Shown here: positions 9,606 through 22,084 of the stretch, piece by piece
Numbering within the stretch: the first letter of the stretch is position 1
How the letters are laid out: each line of letters begins with the position of its first letter
Made by a program: the position numbers and the translations under genes
The notes under the pieces: model-generated
Databases searched by the model: none
What the model saw: the letters and a program-made list of their open reading frames with translations, nothing else
What the model was told of the DNA's origin: nothing
Assembly (NCBI GenBank): GCA_022829145.1
Contig: CM040755.1
Span: 8,441,063-8,505,062 of the forward strand
Source of the DNA: Albula goreensis
Taxonomy: Eukaryota; Chordata; Actinopteri; Albuliformes; Albulidae
Length of the DNA stretch: 64,000 bases
Reading direction: 5' to 3'

Positions 9606-12545
9606 ATGCAGACCTCTCCCACTCCCCTCCCCAAAAAGAAAAAATAATTTAAAGGAAAAAATACTTTCTTAAACACAAGGAGACTTTTTTTTTTTGACTG
9701 AACCAAGATATCACACTGACTGTGGCTCCTTGTACCTAAGTTCAAGCAGTGAGAGAAGGCTGATTTCATTGTTAAAAAAATAATGGGTGCAGGTAACCCA
9801 GAGGAGAGAAAAAATCCTTTTTCTAAACAGGGAAAAAAAAACAACCCTACTCTATTTTTACAGTGTGTTTGTACAAGGCTTTTGTTAGCCCAAATTTATG
9901 ATGTGAAATATACAAGAACAGAATAACATGTGTGTCTGTGGAGTGAGGCACTGTGCCATTCCCTTCTCATCTCGCTGAATGAACTGTTGCCTACACTGCT
10001 GTGAACCAAACAACCCGCAGGCGGCTGGACCCCTGACAGTTTTGTGCCGTTGCTCTCCTCCACTGCAGATGGTGCTGCATGGTCCTCATTCTGGTGTACT
10101 GAGTAAAGACTGGCCTTTCCCTAGCCCTGCCCAAACCCCTGCTCCACCCCCTGCCCTCCACTGTCCCACACTGGCCTGTCCAACCTTTCCTCGGCCAGTT
10201 CTGGCCTGTTCCCATTTCCTACATGCTCTGCCCTCACCCCACCCCTATCCTACCTTGCACAAACACCCTGCAGCCCCACCTCTATCCTGCACATGCTTCA
10301 CCCCTTTCCTACATGCTCCTCCCATGCCACAACTGCCAGCCTACAAGCCCTGCCCATCACCCATCCATATCCCACATAGCCCCGCCCCTGCCCCAGCCCC
10401 GCTCTGCAGGACTGACCTGCCTTGCTGAGTGACTGCTCATTTTATTTACAAGACAGGCAGTGTTTTAGTGTCTGTGGAAGCAAGTCTGTGATCGAAACAG
10501 ACACATTCTGACTGGAGTCTTAACACATCTTCCTTTCAGAGAATGATATTACTGCACAAGGATTTTATTGTACTGGTTTCATGTGGTGCACAATATCTCT
10601 GTGTTAAAGAAAAAATCCTATGATGTCAAAAGAAAGCAATCAAACTGGGAGGGATGTCTGTTCTCCCTATGGAGCACTAGCTGGGCTCTAGGTTTTAACT
10701 TTTATTCACAGACAATCTGTTTAACCAGTTGCATTGGTTTGAAACTAATGAAATATCACTCATATATGGCTTTACATTGGATATATATATTCTTCTTTTA
10801 GGGTCATGTAACACCTCTACCATTGTAGCACTTTTCATGATACTGTAGCAGAAAAATCGACAAGGTACATTGACCATTCTGCAGTCTCTCAAATTAGCAG
10901 ACCAGTCTTGGTGCTAAACTTCAAAACAATGCCTTACCAGTTTTGTAATAATCACATTTACATGCATTAGTATTATTTTCATATTTTTATATGTTTAACT
11001 ACAGGGCTGTGGTGTCAGTCACTTTGAATTTTGCCTTGGCTTGGAAAAATCGAAGTGCCGTGACATTCTTTATATCAAACGCTAACGCCGTGCCGTTGGG
11101 AGGCAGGATAAAGGTAGCATTGTTTTAGGAGTCCATATCAGGTCTGTACAGCTGGCTGATAGCAAGTGGTTTCCTGGAGTTTAGCACTTTGTACAATGTT
11201 TTGAAGTTTGATTTGCACCCAGTGTCAGCTCAGAAAAAAAAAAGAAAAGTGTGCATCCCAGCCACCCTGTTGTTAAAGGGAGGGAAGGTTTTTGCTTGGT
11301 GCTCAGTTATCGCCTCCTGTTTACCATGTACTGTACAGACACCAGAGAAAAAAAAAAAGAACCTTATTGATAATAGGGGGGTTTTTACAGTATGTATACC
11401 TCATGAGCCTTTAATCTTTACGCCATCGTCCTGCTCGTATTTTGCTGTGACAGAATGGTACCCTTGCATGAACTACCTTTTGCTGCTGTGTTTGAGTAAG
11501 TTTACTTAAAATGATGAGCGAGGGCAAAAAAAAAAGGCCACTTTAGTTTTTTTTTTTTTTTTTTTGTATGTTTGTGTTTTTATTATTATTTGTCATCTGT
11601 CACGGTTGGGTTTAAAAAAATCTGCTTATGGTGAAGAAACAGTGGGTAGAACCCATCTGTAATACGGGCGGTACTGTCGAGGTAGGATACCTAAGGATAC
11701 TTACGATGCTTTGTAACTAATGCTGGTGTGTGTCTAGTGGTGCGGTCATGAGAATTAACGTTGTGGCCATTTGCATTAGGCATAAATGGAACTCTCATTG
11801 GCATTGCTTTTTCAACAGAGGCTTTATTCCAGTTTTTTTTTTTTTTTTTTTAACCCACACATTAAGCATTTTTAAACCTTTTGTTAGCTTGATATACAGC
11901 TTCGGCTGTATCCCTCTCAACTCTTCCATTGTCTGTCAAAGTTTCAGCTATTCATTTTGAGTGTTTCCTAGTTACTTGGTCTATGCAACATTCAGTTTGA
12001 ATTTTCAGTGGAAGCCAAATAGTTTCCTAGTGTTTTTCAGTACTGCCAAGAATTGTACAGCAGGTGAATAGACATGTGAATAATGTTTGGGTATGTATTT
12101 TAACTAGCATTTTTCTGTACATTTTGAGATTTTCTTTTGTTATAGTCAGTGCAAGCACACAAGAAAGATGTTTGGATGTTTGTCTACTTGTGAAATGTGT
12201 CTTTGCTGGAGTTCGGATGCTGAACTTTTATGGAAGGTTGCTGTTGAAACTAGTCGTCTACATGTTGAACAGTCTTTTAATGAATGTGTACTTTACTTTG
12301 TACATCTTTCTTTGTAACATAAAAATGTAAATATTTGACTACCGTGCTACATTTTGATGAATTTTTCTAGCCATTTTTAAACAGAACTAGAAAATAAGTA
12401 TTTTGCGTACAGTTTGCTTTCATCCACACAAGTCTTTCAGGTTCATCAATATTGTCAATATATCACCTGGCTCCCCCAAGAATAAATTTGATCACTGTAT
12501 CGGTCTTAAATTATTCATGATCCAATAAAATGAATGCTTATTTAT
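9606..12545 (+). other. nav2: nav2 3' untranslated region
   Basis: About 2.9 kb of non-coding sequence follows the stop. A C-rich, G-poor stretch lies at about 10120-10430, poly-T tracts near 11550 and 11830, and a Pumilio-type TGTAAATA at 12326-12333. AT content rises towards the end. The end is set by the AATAAA at 12524-12529 and the GT-rich sequence that follows it; an earlier AATAAA at 12481-12486 may be an alternative site. Open frames up to 149 codons in the C-rich part look incidental. Confidence 0.8.
12524..12529 (+). terminator. nav2: nav2 poly(A) signal AATAAA
   Basis: A canonical AATAAA followed at 12551-12583 by a GT-rich downstream element (TGTGAAAGTGTTTTTTTGTG). A second AATAAA sits 43 bp upstream at 12481. 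No other signal with so good a downstream element was seen in the 3' UTR. Confidence 0.7.
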
Positions 12546-13390
12546 TAAGTTTGGCTGTGAAAGTGTTTTTTTGTGATTTTTGGGCATAAAACTCATATAT
12601 GGCCAGGAAGGATAAAGCAAGCCGCATGTGTTCAGAGGAGATGTACGACTTCAGTACTTAAAGGCAGTCCTGAAAATCTGGAAGTTCAAACCAGGAAAAA
12701 AATCATAACATATAACAAAAAACTAATGTGGTGATGTCTTAGGCAATTCATGCCTTTGGATGAAGGAAGTAATAGTATTTTATAAGCTAAAAATTTTACT
12801 ATATTAGACTAATTATTGGAAAGATTCATTCAGAATTATTAAGATTAATAATTACCTTGAGGAAAGCTCCCAGTCAAATCTAGCCTGTAAACTTCCCTGA
12901 CTAGCAGGGCATATGCTGAAGAATTCGTCCAGATCATTTTTCAAACTGCAAACAGCAAAAGAAACTGGACATAGCATATCACGAGGACAACTGAAGAGAT
13001 GATTTTTGGGTCTTAATGTGGAAACTGGTTAGAATGACCCTGAGAGTTATGGCTGAGTGAGACTGATCGTTAAAAACAAAAGATCTGACCACACACACAA
13101 AAAGCCCACCCCAAAAACAATTTTTGATTGTGGAATCATCAGCCACCATATAGGGGAAGAAAAATTATCAGGACAACTGCTAAAGTTAAAAAACATAAGA
13201 TATTGAGCTGTTTATATTGATAAACTGTTCATCGAAATTAATTTCTTACATTTATAAACATATATAACTCTACTTGACTAAAACAGACATGGATTGTATT
13301 TGTATACATTAGCCATGTATTAAAGAGACACAAACTGAAGTTCGTAAACTATTATGATTTTCGAAATGTTTAATTTTTCGGGAATAACGC
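12546..13390. other. nav2-dbx1 intergenic gap
   Basis: About 0.85 kb of AT-rich sequence between the convergent predicted transcript ends. I see no gene or repeat family in it. The boundary on the dbx1 side depends on a weakly supported poly(A) signal. Confidence 0.5.
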
Positions 13391-13393
13391 ATT

Positions 13394-13399
13394 TTTATT
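13394..13399 (-). terminator. dbx1: Candidate dbx1 poly(A) signal
   Basis: TTTATT on the plus strand gives AATAAA on the minus strand, about 1.2 kb beyond the dbx1 stop. A GT-rich segment (CAGTTTGTGTC) lies downstream. A weaker ATTAAA at 14082-14087 is an alternative that would give a shorter 3' UTR. Confidence 0.4.
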
Positions 13400-14613
13400 C
13401 CCCCAAGGTAACATCATGTAAAATTAACGCTGAAACTGACTGATACAGCAAGTAAAAAGTTTTTACCTTAAATTCTGACGAATTCTTCGTTTTAAATATA
13501 AGTGACCTTATGACCTCCGCTGTGCAAGAGAAACCGGAAACTCGCTTTTCGGTGTGAATGTGTTAGCCTATTTGTGTGATTTTTGTTTAAGTTGTAGCAA
13601 ATTTAATACACGTAAATATTTGATTTGAACTGAGTCCTGTTCAGTTTCCCGCTACGTATGACTAAGTCTGAAACGAGGAATTACATCACCTTGGGTAAGC
13701 ATTACATAAGGCTATAAAATATATAAGTTTTTATGGGAAAAAAAACTATAAAATTTAGCTTGGAGGTGGGCTTCTGCAAGGTTCTTCAAGTCCTCGTGCT
13801 CATGCCCGCGAATGTCGAATAGGTCTAGAAAAAGAAGTTATTGCAAATGTTATTTTTAAATATATTTTGTTCAACATTCCGGATTTTGTTATTGAGCCCG
13901 GTGTACATTACTATTGTATACCGTTTCCTAAGTTTAAAACTGAACAATTAACAACTTTCGGAATTTAATTTGGTCAAGTTTTGTTGAGCGAAACTAAGCA
14001 TCCTTCTCTTGTGATTGTATCAGGATGTGTCGTGCCACAATGTTCAAGTAAATGGTGAACTTGTAGTAAATGTTATATGTTTTTAATTTTGTTTTACCTC
14101 ATATCTACATAGTTTCTGGCATTTGTAGAAATTAATACAAATCATTTACGTTTATACACAACAACATACAAAATAATGCCTTTATAAGTTACAACTTTAA
14201 CGTCAGCGTTTCTCAGTAAATATTAACATTAAAATCAATCACTCATAATAGTCTTGATATAGAATATCCATACAAAAATATATGTTCAAAATAGGGTACA
14301 GTACACAAAAGCAATACAAACATCAAGCTTTTCAAAGAGCTTTAGCCCTTGACATTTACATTAAATTGGATGTCAGCAAACTCATGGTCCATGTTACCCA
14401 TTCAATCGAATCCATGGATTCAAACCTGCTTTGGAAAGATTCCACTGAATCATAACCTACAGGGATATTAAGAGGAGTGATACGAGGCTGGAGAATAACT
14501 GTATTTGAGGGGTACTTCCTCTTGCATACATCCTCTTGTTAGGTTACATAACACTTGTATATTAGCTATATGCAAAAGCTGGTTTATATAAAAGTAGTTC
14601 GTGTTAAAGTCGA

Positions 14614-14934
14614 TTAGGAAACTGTAATTTCCTCGCCCTCTGATTCTGAGAAGTCTGAGTGTTTGCTGGAGTGGGACGGCGATGATAGAAGCGATTCTGC
14701 ACTGTTCAACATCAACTTGGGCTCCGTGAAAGAGTGGCTGAACGGGTCGCGCTGACACTCTGCGTCGAAGGCCTCCTCCTCTTCCCCCGAGGACTTCTTC
14801 CCAACATCGGTGAGATCCGGATTGGGGTTCATTCTTGTGGGTAGGGTTTGTTCCCTGCAACCTCCGGAGGACAGCAGCTCCCTCTCTTTTGAATTTCTCC
14901 ATTTCATTCTTCTGTTTTGGAACCAGATTTTCAC
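14614..14934 (-). CDS. dbx1: dbx1 exon 4 (recognition helix and C-terminus)
   Basis: 321 nt including the TAA stop at 14616-14614. It starts VKIWFQNRRMKWRNSKEREL directly after an ATCCAG acceptor, followed by the Dbx1 block SSGGCREQTLPT, an acidic Glu/Ser stretch, and the terminal HSDFSESEGEEITVS. Confidence 0.97.
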   Translation of the reverse strand: MKIWFQNRRMKWRNSKERELLSSGGCREQTLPTRMNPNPDLTDVGKKSSGEEEEAFDAECQRDPFSHSFTEPKLMLNSAESLLSSPSHSSKHSDFSESEGEEITVS

Positions 14935-17464
14935 CTGGATAAAATAAAAGAGAAAACGTTAGGAATTGTGTGGAACAATGTCAAGCTGGGAGTTAAAAAA
15001 CCTCTTATTTATGGGGATGCGTCAGCTTGCATCCGGGTTAAAATAAGCCCTCTGTTCCCCAAGTGTAAGATACTTAAAATATTTTAGTTACCTGTGAGTC
15101 TTTAAGACCAAGTTTTGCGGCAAGCTTCTTTCTGTCGGGTTTGCTGATGTATTTCTGCTTCTGGAACATTTTTTCCAGGGCTTTGCGCTGCAAGTCAGAA
15201 AACACTGCCCGCCGAAGCATCCCTCTTCTGGGTTTCCCTCTCGCTGCAAGCGGCCAAGCAAAGGTGCCCGGAATAGGAACTGATGAAGGTGCTTTAAGTA
15301 AAAAAAAAGAGGCAGGAAATTAGATAAACCTTTCTACCGAGTCCAAGAACACACAATTGTATGTTTCTTCTCAGAGGAAATTAAGCTGAAGTGGCGTAAT
15401 TGGTTTGCTTTTCGTGCCTGCGAATTTAATTCATACAATTCTTTCAAATGCATAAATATTGAATACGTTTTGTGTTATTCCCCTCAGTGACATACAGGAG
15501 GCAACTAATTAGCACATTGCTAGGCTCTCACAATAGCATTGGTATGGTAAAGAGGTAGAGTGCCCTTTAAGGGCGTCCCAGTGAGAGACAGAGAAGTTAA
15601 TGAAGCGTGAACGGTAATTGTGTAGTAATGAACTGACAGAAAAAAAGATTCGGGACAGGCAGCTAAACCATATATTATTGTAACAAAAGGGATTAACACT
15701 TTCAAACTAAACACAACTGCATTCCAAGATCATTTGAAGAATGCTGATGTGGTCCATTTTTGCCCAGATCATTTTCATTAAATGAACACGAAAAGCTATT
15801 CATGGAACTCAAGTTGTTTTGTTTAGGTTTCCACACAGCCACGAAACGGGTCTCTTGTTATTTCACATGTCACTGAAGGCAGACAACGGTAGAGACTTAT
15901 AAATTACTGTGTGCATATAAACCTCGACTCAAAGCATAATACCTTGTCAAGAGAGTTTGTGCTTAAGCTATACCCCACCGAAATGCATGCCTTTTGTTAA
16001 TGTCGTAGCATTGTAAGTAATTAAAGTTTAAACATTAAGGACCGTTTTTTGGTTTACTTATTTTTGAGTACGAAATTGCATAACCACTCATCAAATTCGT
16101 CCCTACAAAATTACTTTCCAATAGATTATATATTTTTGTGTTGTGATAATTCATTTTTAATGATTCCTCAATCGGTGATCGTAAACCATGATATCCTGTG
16201 CGTGGACCTCCCACTGTCACACCCAGCATCCCATGTGGTCTTATGAGAATACGAAAAAGCTGAATGGTTTATAATGGGGAAATTAGTCCATGACTGGTAA
16301 ATGCCTATCAGTGGCACGACGAAGTCAACGCCGGGTTTGTGTGTGGCTGCCCGGAAGGAGCTGACCAATTGGTCATGGTGCTGAAAGCATTGTCTGCGAA
16401 CAGTGGCGCAGGGCACTCTCTCTGTGGGAAAACCGGGGCATGAAGAGAAGCCAGAAGCTTCGCTGTGAGAAGGGACCCGCCTCAAATTTGGACCATGACA
16501 GTTTTGGCTAATTTGTAGATTAGTGCAAAACGGTTCAAATGTCAGCAGTCACTGCCTTTGTTAAAAAAGGGCATTAAATTGGCGAAACTGATTCCTCAAT
16601 GTTGTAATGTCTACATCCGCAGAGTCACGGCCTGTTGACACACCTATATTTGCATGGAAACTCAGAAAGCAACTACCCAAAAAGTTAGTCATTATTACGC
16701 AAATATTTAAACCAATAAGAAAATATTTTACCTGCTAAGTAAGAGGACCTGATGAAAGGATAGGAAGATCCATCAATGTAGGGGAAAGGGAACATTTTCG
16801 GTGGCATGCACTGGATTGAAGGCAACGGCGCTGAAAAGGAAAAATCTTGAAATTAACAACTTTCAGAAAGTACTTGTGTTCAGCGCAATTTTGAGTTGTG
16901 ACAATTTATAACAGGCACACGTAGGCTATTCATAAACATTTAACATAACAGTCAACTAATTTAGACTGCAATATTTTTGTGCTGTCCAATTTTATATATT
17001 GATTGTATTTTGCAGTTGTATAGCATCATGTATCGATCCCTCGAATATTTTAGCAGTAACACTGACCTAATATAATAACGAACTTTCAAAGTAAACTTAC
17101 CGTTTGTTTTTGGTGGTGCTAGGATGGCATTTACTCCAAATTTCAAATAATTAGGGTCGCTGGTAGTGGAAGTCGAAGACGGTGGCGAGCGTGATTCACT
17201 TGCCACTGAGGTGGACGTGCGTACAAGATCCGCTGAAGCTGTTTTAAGAGAGGTGGTTCTCGGGCTTGCAGCGAAAGTAGTCGGCGATGGGACTGTTCGG
17301 TGCAAGTAGGTTTCCGGCTGGCGAATCCGTAACAGATCCTCCACTAAAAAGCTGGAGTGAGTTGTAAGTGCTGACTGCAAAGACCGAGGCAGTGACAGTG
17401 CTGCAGGCGGCCGAAAGAGGTTCGGATATATCGCAGGTGGCGTAAGAACACTTGGGAACATCAT
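14614..17464 (-). CDS. dbx1: Developing brain homeobox 1 (Dbx1) transcription factor, complete, 4 exons
   Basis: Exons (minus strand) 17464-17101, 16830-16732, 15291-15092 and 14934-14614 join in frame to 984 nt, or 327 residues plus stop. Introns are GT-AG with phases 1, 1 and 0. The N-terminus, MMFPSVLTPPAIYP, carries an eh1/Groucho-type motif FLVEDLLRI at residues 39-47. The homeodomain covers about residues 178-237, with F185, L193, F197, W225, N228 and R230 at the standard positions 8, 16, 20, 48, 51 and 53; its recognition helix is VKIWFQNRRMKWR. The tail holds KERELLSSGGCREQTLPT and ends SESEGEEITVS, both Dbx1 signatures. Dbx1 is a nuclear repressor that sets progenitor domains (p0) in the ventral-intermediate neural tube. 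The a/b teleost copy is not resolved. The first of two adjacent ATGs was taken as the start (GCCGCTATGA, purine at -3). Confidence 0.96.
15092..15291 (-). CDS. dbx1: dbx1 exon 3 (homeodomain helices 1-2)
   Basis: 200 nt, residues 155-221. It encodes VPIPGTFAWPLAARGKPRRG and then RRAVFSDLQRKALEKMFQKQ, KYISKPDRKKLAAKLGLKDSQ being split only by the line break here. It ends after Gln at homeodomain position 44, where a CACAG|GTAACT donor interrupts the domain just before the recognition helix. Confidence 0.95.
15292..16731 (-). other. dbx1: dbx1 intron 2
   Basis: About 1.4 kb, AT-rich, with a T-rich tract before the TTAAAG acceptor. A stretch at about 16290-16500 is richer in GC than the rest. 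I see no exon or mobile element in it. Confidence 0.75.
16732..16830 (-). CDS. dbx1: dbx1 exon 2
   Basis: 99 nt, phase 1 at both ends, between a TTTTCAG acceptor and a GCAG|GTAAAA donor. It encodes PLPSIQCMPPKMFPFPYIDG then PFIRSSYLA, the Dbx1-specific hydrophobic segment before the homeodomain. It is too short to appear as a notable open frame and was placed by similarity and phase. Confidence 0.9.
17101..17464 (-). CDS. dbx1: dbx1 exon 1 (start, eh1-like motif)
   Basis: 364 nt, residues 1-121 plus one base. It holds the ATG at 17464-17462, the Pro-rich N-terminus, FLVEDLLRI and a Ser/Thr-rich linker, and ends NYLKFGVNAILAPPKTN at a consensus GTAAGT donor (17100-17095). Reading on into the intron yields a longer open frame to 16961, which is not real coding sequence. 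Confidence 0.94.
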
Positions 17465-17585
17465 AGCGGCGTTTGAGGTGACGTCTCTGGTTGTTAGTCA
17501 GAAAGCAATCTCTTCGACTGAGGAGGATTTTCTCCGTTCCTGTCCAACTTCAGAGATCTTCTGGCCCATCCCATCCGATGAAGGG

Positions 17586-17592
17586 TTTTATA
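17586..17592 (-). promoter_or_regulatory. dbx1: dbx1 TATA box
   Basis: The minus strand reads CTATAAAAC, a good TATA box, 122 bp upstream of the start codon. That predicts initiation near 17556-17565 and a 5' UTR of about 95 nt. Plus-strand ATTGG at 17697-17701 and 17721-17725 gives inverted-strand CCAAT boxes about 135-160 bp above the predicted start. No initiation data are available here. Confidence 0.55.
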
Positions 17593-17599
17593 GCGGATT

Positions 17600-17870
17600 G
17601 TTTATCAAAAGCCCTTTCAAAACTGACAACTCTGACAATGGGGTTCAATAAGGTTCTCCGCATGAATTTCTTTCAGCTGGGAATCTCAGCTCTCTGATTG
17701 GTCCAAGGGTCCAATTTATGATTGGATTAGACTTCATAAGCAAGCAACAGACAATCTCCCTTTCAACAAAGAAGTTGTAGTTAACAGTTTTGCATACTGA
17801 CCGTCTCATGGCGTAAGTTAATGTATAGAATCCCTGCACGGGTTTTGTTTGGGCGCGGCGTGCTTAGACT
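17600..17870 (-). promoter_or_regulatory. dbx1: dbx1 proximal upstream region
   Basis: The 270 bp above the TATA box contain two minus-strand CCAAT boxes (17697, 17721) and are more complex than the AT-rich DNA beyond. Promoter function is inferred from position. Confidence 0.45.
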
Positions 17871-20800
17871 AATTAAAACACTATTTTGGAAATATGAAAC
17901 ATCACTTTTCCTGAATGTTTTTAAGGAATCTTATTTAAGACCCCCGCTGTTTTGTTCTGAATCTATTTGATAAGTTATTAATTGTTAAGTTTATACGTAC
18001 GGATATAGATATATGTGTGTGTATATATAATGTGGTGTAATTATTTTAAAAAGCAAGTGAATATGTAATATTTCCTCTAAATTATTTTTACCAATATTTT
18101 TATCAGTATTTTTGTCTCTAGGTATGCAACCATATGTAGTTTAACGGTCATTAAATATCCTATGGTAACAATGGTAATTGTATAAGCTCATTATGGTAAC
18201 ATTATTATTATTATTATTATTATCATTACTTTTATTATTATTATTATTATTATTATTACAAGTAGTAGCAGCAGGTTTGTTATTGAAGGATGAGGATAGT
18301 ATTTATGGGCATTGCTTTTTGGTTAGGTCAGTTTTTCACTATTAAAATTTGCTATTAAATCAAATGATTGCATCCAGCCGCTTCCTGCCTTATGTTTCGG
18401 GGGAAAAAAACCCTTGTTTAGGTTACAGCTCATTCTGTGTGGTTGTGGTCACAGAATAATGTTCTGAGAGGATTTATCTTCACAGAACGTTTTAACAGGT
18501 GTGTTATACCCTCCATTCATTTCGCTGGCCCCGCTGAACATTTGCTATGAGAAGTGTGCAGCCCCATCCACGGACCTCTTATCCTATTAACCATGAATTA
18601 ACTGTCACCTTCAGCTGTTTCTCGCGTTTTCCAGCACAAAGCTCTCTAAAAAAATCGCATTATCCACATTTATTTCCATTGATGGTTTTAATTCTTTTGC
18701 CTCAGTTTTTCAAAGAACGCATCTGTTATCTGTATAAAAGATTCACAAAATACTCGTATCAAATTTAAATTAAGGATACATTATATGTATCGGATGGCCT
18801 AAAGTCCCCCGATTGTTTATTTGTATTACAATAAAGTATTCTTAAAATGGTAAGACCTGTGTGGTGCTTCAAAAATGAATAGTAGATTCAGTCAGTCAAC
18901 GCTGAAAATGTACATATAGCCTAAAAAGACACGCGTTACTTTATAATATATGTAATTAAATGGGTCAACTTACCCGTTTAGCTTAAAGCGTTTTCAATCC
19001 AAATTAAATTTTTGGGATGTACATTAAACGCCTGCCTTCCCATGTACAGTCTTTTAATTACTCCAAGATATGTGAATATTGTGCGATTTTAAAATATTTT
19101 ATTAAGGAAATTTTAATTTCTCGAGAGATTTTAGTTAATATTTTAATGAAATTTTAGTTCTATCATATTGATAATTTAATGAGTAAAGAAATATAATCAA
19201 ATTTTTACGCAAAATCGTATCAATGTGGCCCTGAGTACCAGACCACAACTCACTGAATGTGGGGCAAGATATAGATTTTGAAACGTTTGATCAATCCCAG
19301 AATTTATTATGTTGCTTCGTAGGTTTCGTGTAGAAAGGCCTCCGTTGACTTTGTAAATATATTTTTATTTTTATGGTCATGTATGTTCTTCACTTGTTAA
19401 AAGGGTTCTTGTTTGTCAGGAAAAGTTAGAGCTCTGCTGCGCCACGTCGATTCAAGTTAATTTTTGTATCTCAGCCCAGTTTTAAAGTAGCCAAGTGTCA
19501 GAAAACTGCAGGAGCAAGATCACTGCAGCCCACAGGAAAACAGATAACTGGTCATGAAAACCGGCAAAGGAACAACGATGGATTCTTTTGGGTCAGAGTT
19601 TTTTTCTGTGTGACCAGAGGTCTGAATTCTGAGTCTCTTAAGAACTGTGACTAATGGCGTTTGACCGCCGCTCTTTGTTTCCTCCACAGTCCATTTAGCC
19701 CGTTTAAACGGTAATCTTCAAATGCACTTCTTTTGGGTCCGTTCGTCCTGTTTGAGTGCATGTGAAGAAGCTAAGGGCCGAAAAGTTTGAAACCCCGCGT
19801 GTGTCACAAACCAGAGCCAAGGAGGGTAAAATGTCAGCGAGAGTGCGCGGCAGAAGCTGCTTTAAAACGGTTACACGCTGGTTGTCAGTTTACTAAAGAT
19901 TTCGTAAAATCGTATTGATAGTTTAAACCATCATTATGTATTACATATATTATTTAGAAAACACAATTCACTAATTTCATTTAGGATGACTTTCAGGTCT
20001 GAAGTTAATTGAATTAAATCAATCAGTCATAACTGTCCCACTGGGACACGTCATATGCACACACATATTAATATAAAATAATCAACGCCAGTTAGTCAAC
20101 ATTACAAACACAACAATCATAATTAAGCATATTGCGGTTGCCTGACGTTGTTACATCGTATATTCATTGCATTTATAAACAAAACATACGACATTACACA
20201 TTTGGTATCTTTAGTATAATAAAAAAACAAGTTATGTAATATATTAATAAACACAGCGCAAAGTAAGACAAATTTTAGACAGACAAGTGGAATTTATTTT
20301 TTAAAATGCCTGGTGTAGCCTAAGTACAATAAATCTTCATTTTACATTATGGTATTTAATTTTAAATGTAGCAAAATATATATTTTGTGATTGTTACAGA
20401 CTGAATGAAAACAATTTGTTTATTATTGTTGAGGGATTCAGAGCTTTGTCCACTATTTCTGTGATTGTACACAAAGCAAACAGAGTATAGTGTAATCAGG
20501 TGTGAGGGATTCCCGCATCTTGGGGGAGCGATGACTTGATCATTCGTATTCGAGATAAATAATTTAAAGTAATGAAAAAAAAACACCTTCATAGACACGT
20601 TTTCAAATCGCAAACTTTATTTTTATTATTTGCTTGTAAAATATTGAATATGTATTAAGTCGCTTTTATAAGTTACACCTTTTGTTAAGTTTTCATGGAT
20701 AATATGTGTATGTTTTACTAAACATTTTAACATGGCATAATTTTATGATATTGGAAGTAAATCAGCAAACAGGAGACAATTGAAACAGCCCTGAAAGTGA

Positions 20801-22040
20801 AAGCGTCGTATTTAGTAAAAAATTAACGTCCCGTGAAATTATTCCTTATAAGTAGAAGAAGGTTAACGCTCATCAGATTTGCATTAGTCTTTTTGATTTT
20901 CCCAATCCATCTGTCTGGCTCTGACTGATATTAAGACACCGAACACAGAAACGACTTCAGGATTCATGGTTAAAAAAAGTTTCCTTTACTTAGCGCCCAA
21001 ATCCCTCTTTTGTGCCAATCAAACAGATGGTTTGCAAGAAATATAGCTTAGTCTCGGTGACCGAAACTAATTTAAACTTGGTTTCCAAGCCATGCAGGTT
21101 GTTTCTTCCTTTTTCCAAACCACACACAACAGCTGTCAGGCTTGAATTAAACCCATTAAAGACACATTCCAAAAATATTAAGTTCACAAAGGCCCTCCAG
21201 TACCTCCGTCACAAAGCTGGGTGCTATTAAATATATGTACAGGGAATTCCCCATTACAGTAATACAGTTTAAAATTTGATGATGATTATTATTATTGCGA
21301 TGCAACTTTAATCAGCACAAGTGCATTGCAGCACTGAAGACTACCATCAAATCTGACATCAATGAAAATGTAAGGAAATTGCAGTTTGAAATTGAATGTT
21401 ATTTGGATTTACTGTGATGCTTGAGTGATAAAGAATATGATTTTTTTGACTGATATTGATAAAACATCTAGCTAACTTTTGTGAAGTTATGTGGGTGTTA
21501 CACTGAGTTGGTATCTATTTCAGTGGATAAGACACAAAGTCTGTCTGACATTAGCTCTGGTGGTGCTGGAAATTAGAGGAGAAATAACTCTGGGTAAATT
21601 TTGCATGAAATGTAACAGTCCTCCTTTATCTCTCATTGGGCAAAACCTTGATGGTTGTGTTAAATTGTTTTAGTTTATGTTTCATATGCAGTCCAAATAT
21701 GTATAAAATGATTATTTTATTTTATTTTACCTTTTATGGTTGTTAATTTACTGATTATTTGGTGATTTTGAGTTATCCAACCATGATAACATTTCTGCAA
21801 GACCTAAATGCAGATACCAATTTTGTGCTAATGAACATAAATTCAAGTATGCGGACCATTTTAATTTCCATAGGCAAAAAGTCTTTGTCAGACACTGTGT
21901 CCATCAGCCTGCAGGCTTTGTACCACTTCAAATTAGTTGAAGCTTATATTCAATAAAGTTCTGTTATGATATTGTTACCTATTGTCAACCTCTGAGACCA
22001 ACTTTGACCCACGTAAGACATGTAGCACTGAATTACAGGG
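17870..22040. other. AT-rich upstream flank of dbx1, no gene
   Basis: Mostly AT-rich single-copy sequence. It includes an ATT microsatellite (18201-18258) and two less AT-rich patches, 19400-19870 and 20860-21230. Open frames are short and unlike known families. I see nothing else that I can name. Confidence 0.55.
18201..18258. repeat. (ATT)n microsatellite
   Basis: A trinucleotide ATT tract, interrupted once by ATCATTACTTTT near 18222-18232. Confidence 0.95.
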
Positions 22041-22049
22041 GCTGGTTAC

Positions 22050-22084
22050 AACTTATAACAGGACCATTTGTCCAGTTATAAGTT
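22050..22084. repeat. Inverted repeat, 15-bp arms with 5-nt loop
   Basis: AACTTATAACAGGAC (22050-22064) pairs with GTCCAGTTATAAGTT (22070-22084) at 14 of 15 positions, separated by only five bases. Origin unknown; it may be a transposon relic. Confidence 0.8.

Noticed and set aside
9979..10428. 149-codon proline-rich plus-strand frame
   Set aside because: It lies in the nav2 3' UTR and comes from the C-rich tract; no conserved features.
16961..17100. Extension of the dbx1 first-exon frame beyond 17101
   Set aside because: A consensus GTAAGT donor ends the exon and the next residues match Dbx1 only after splicing.
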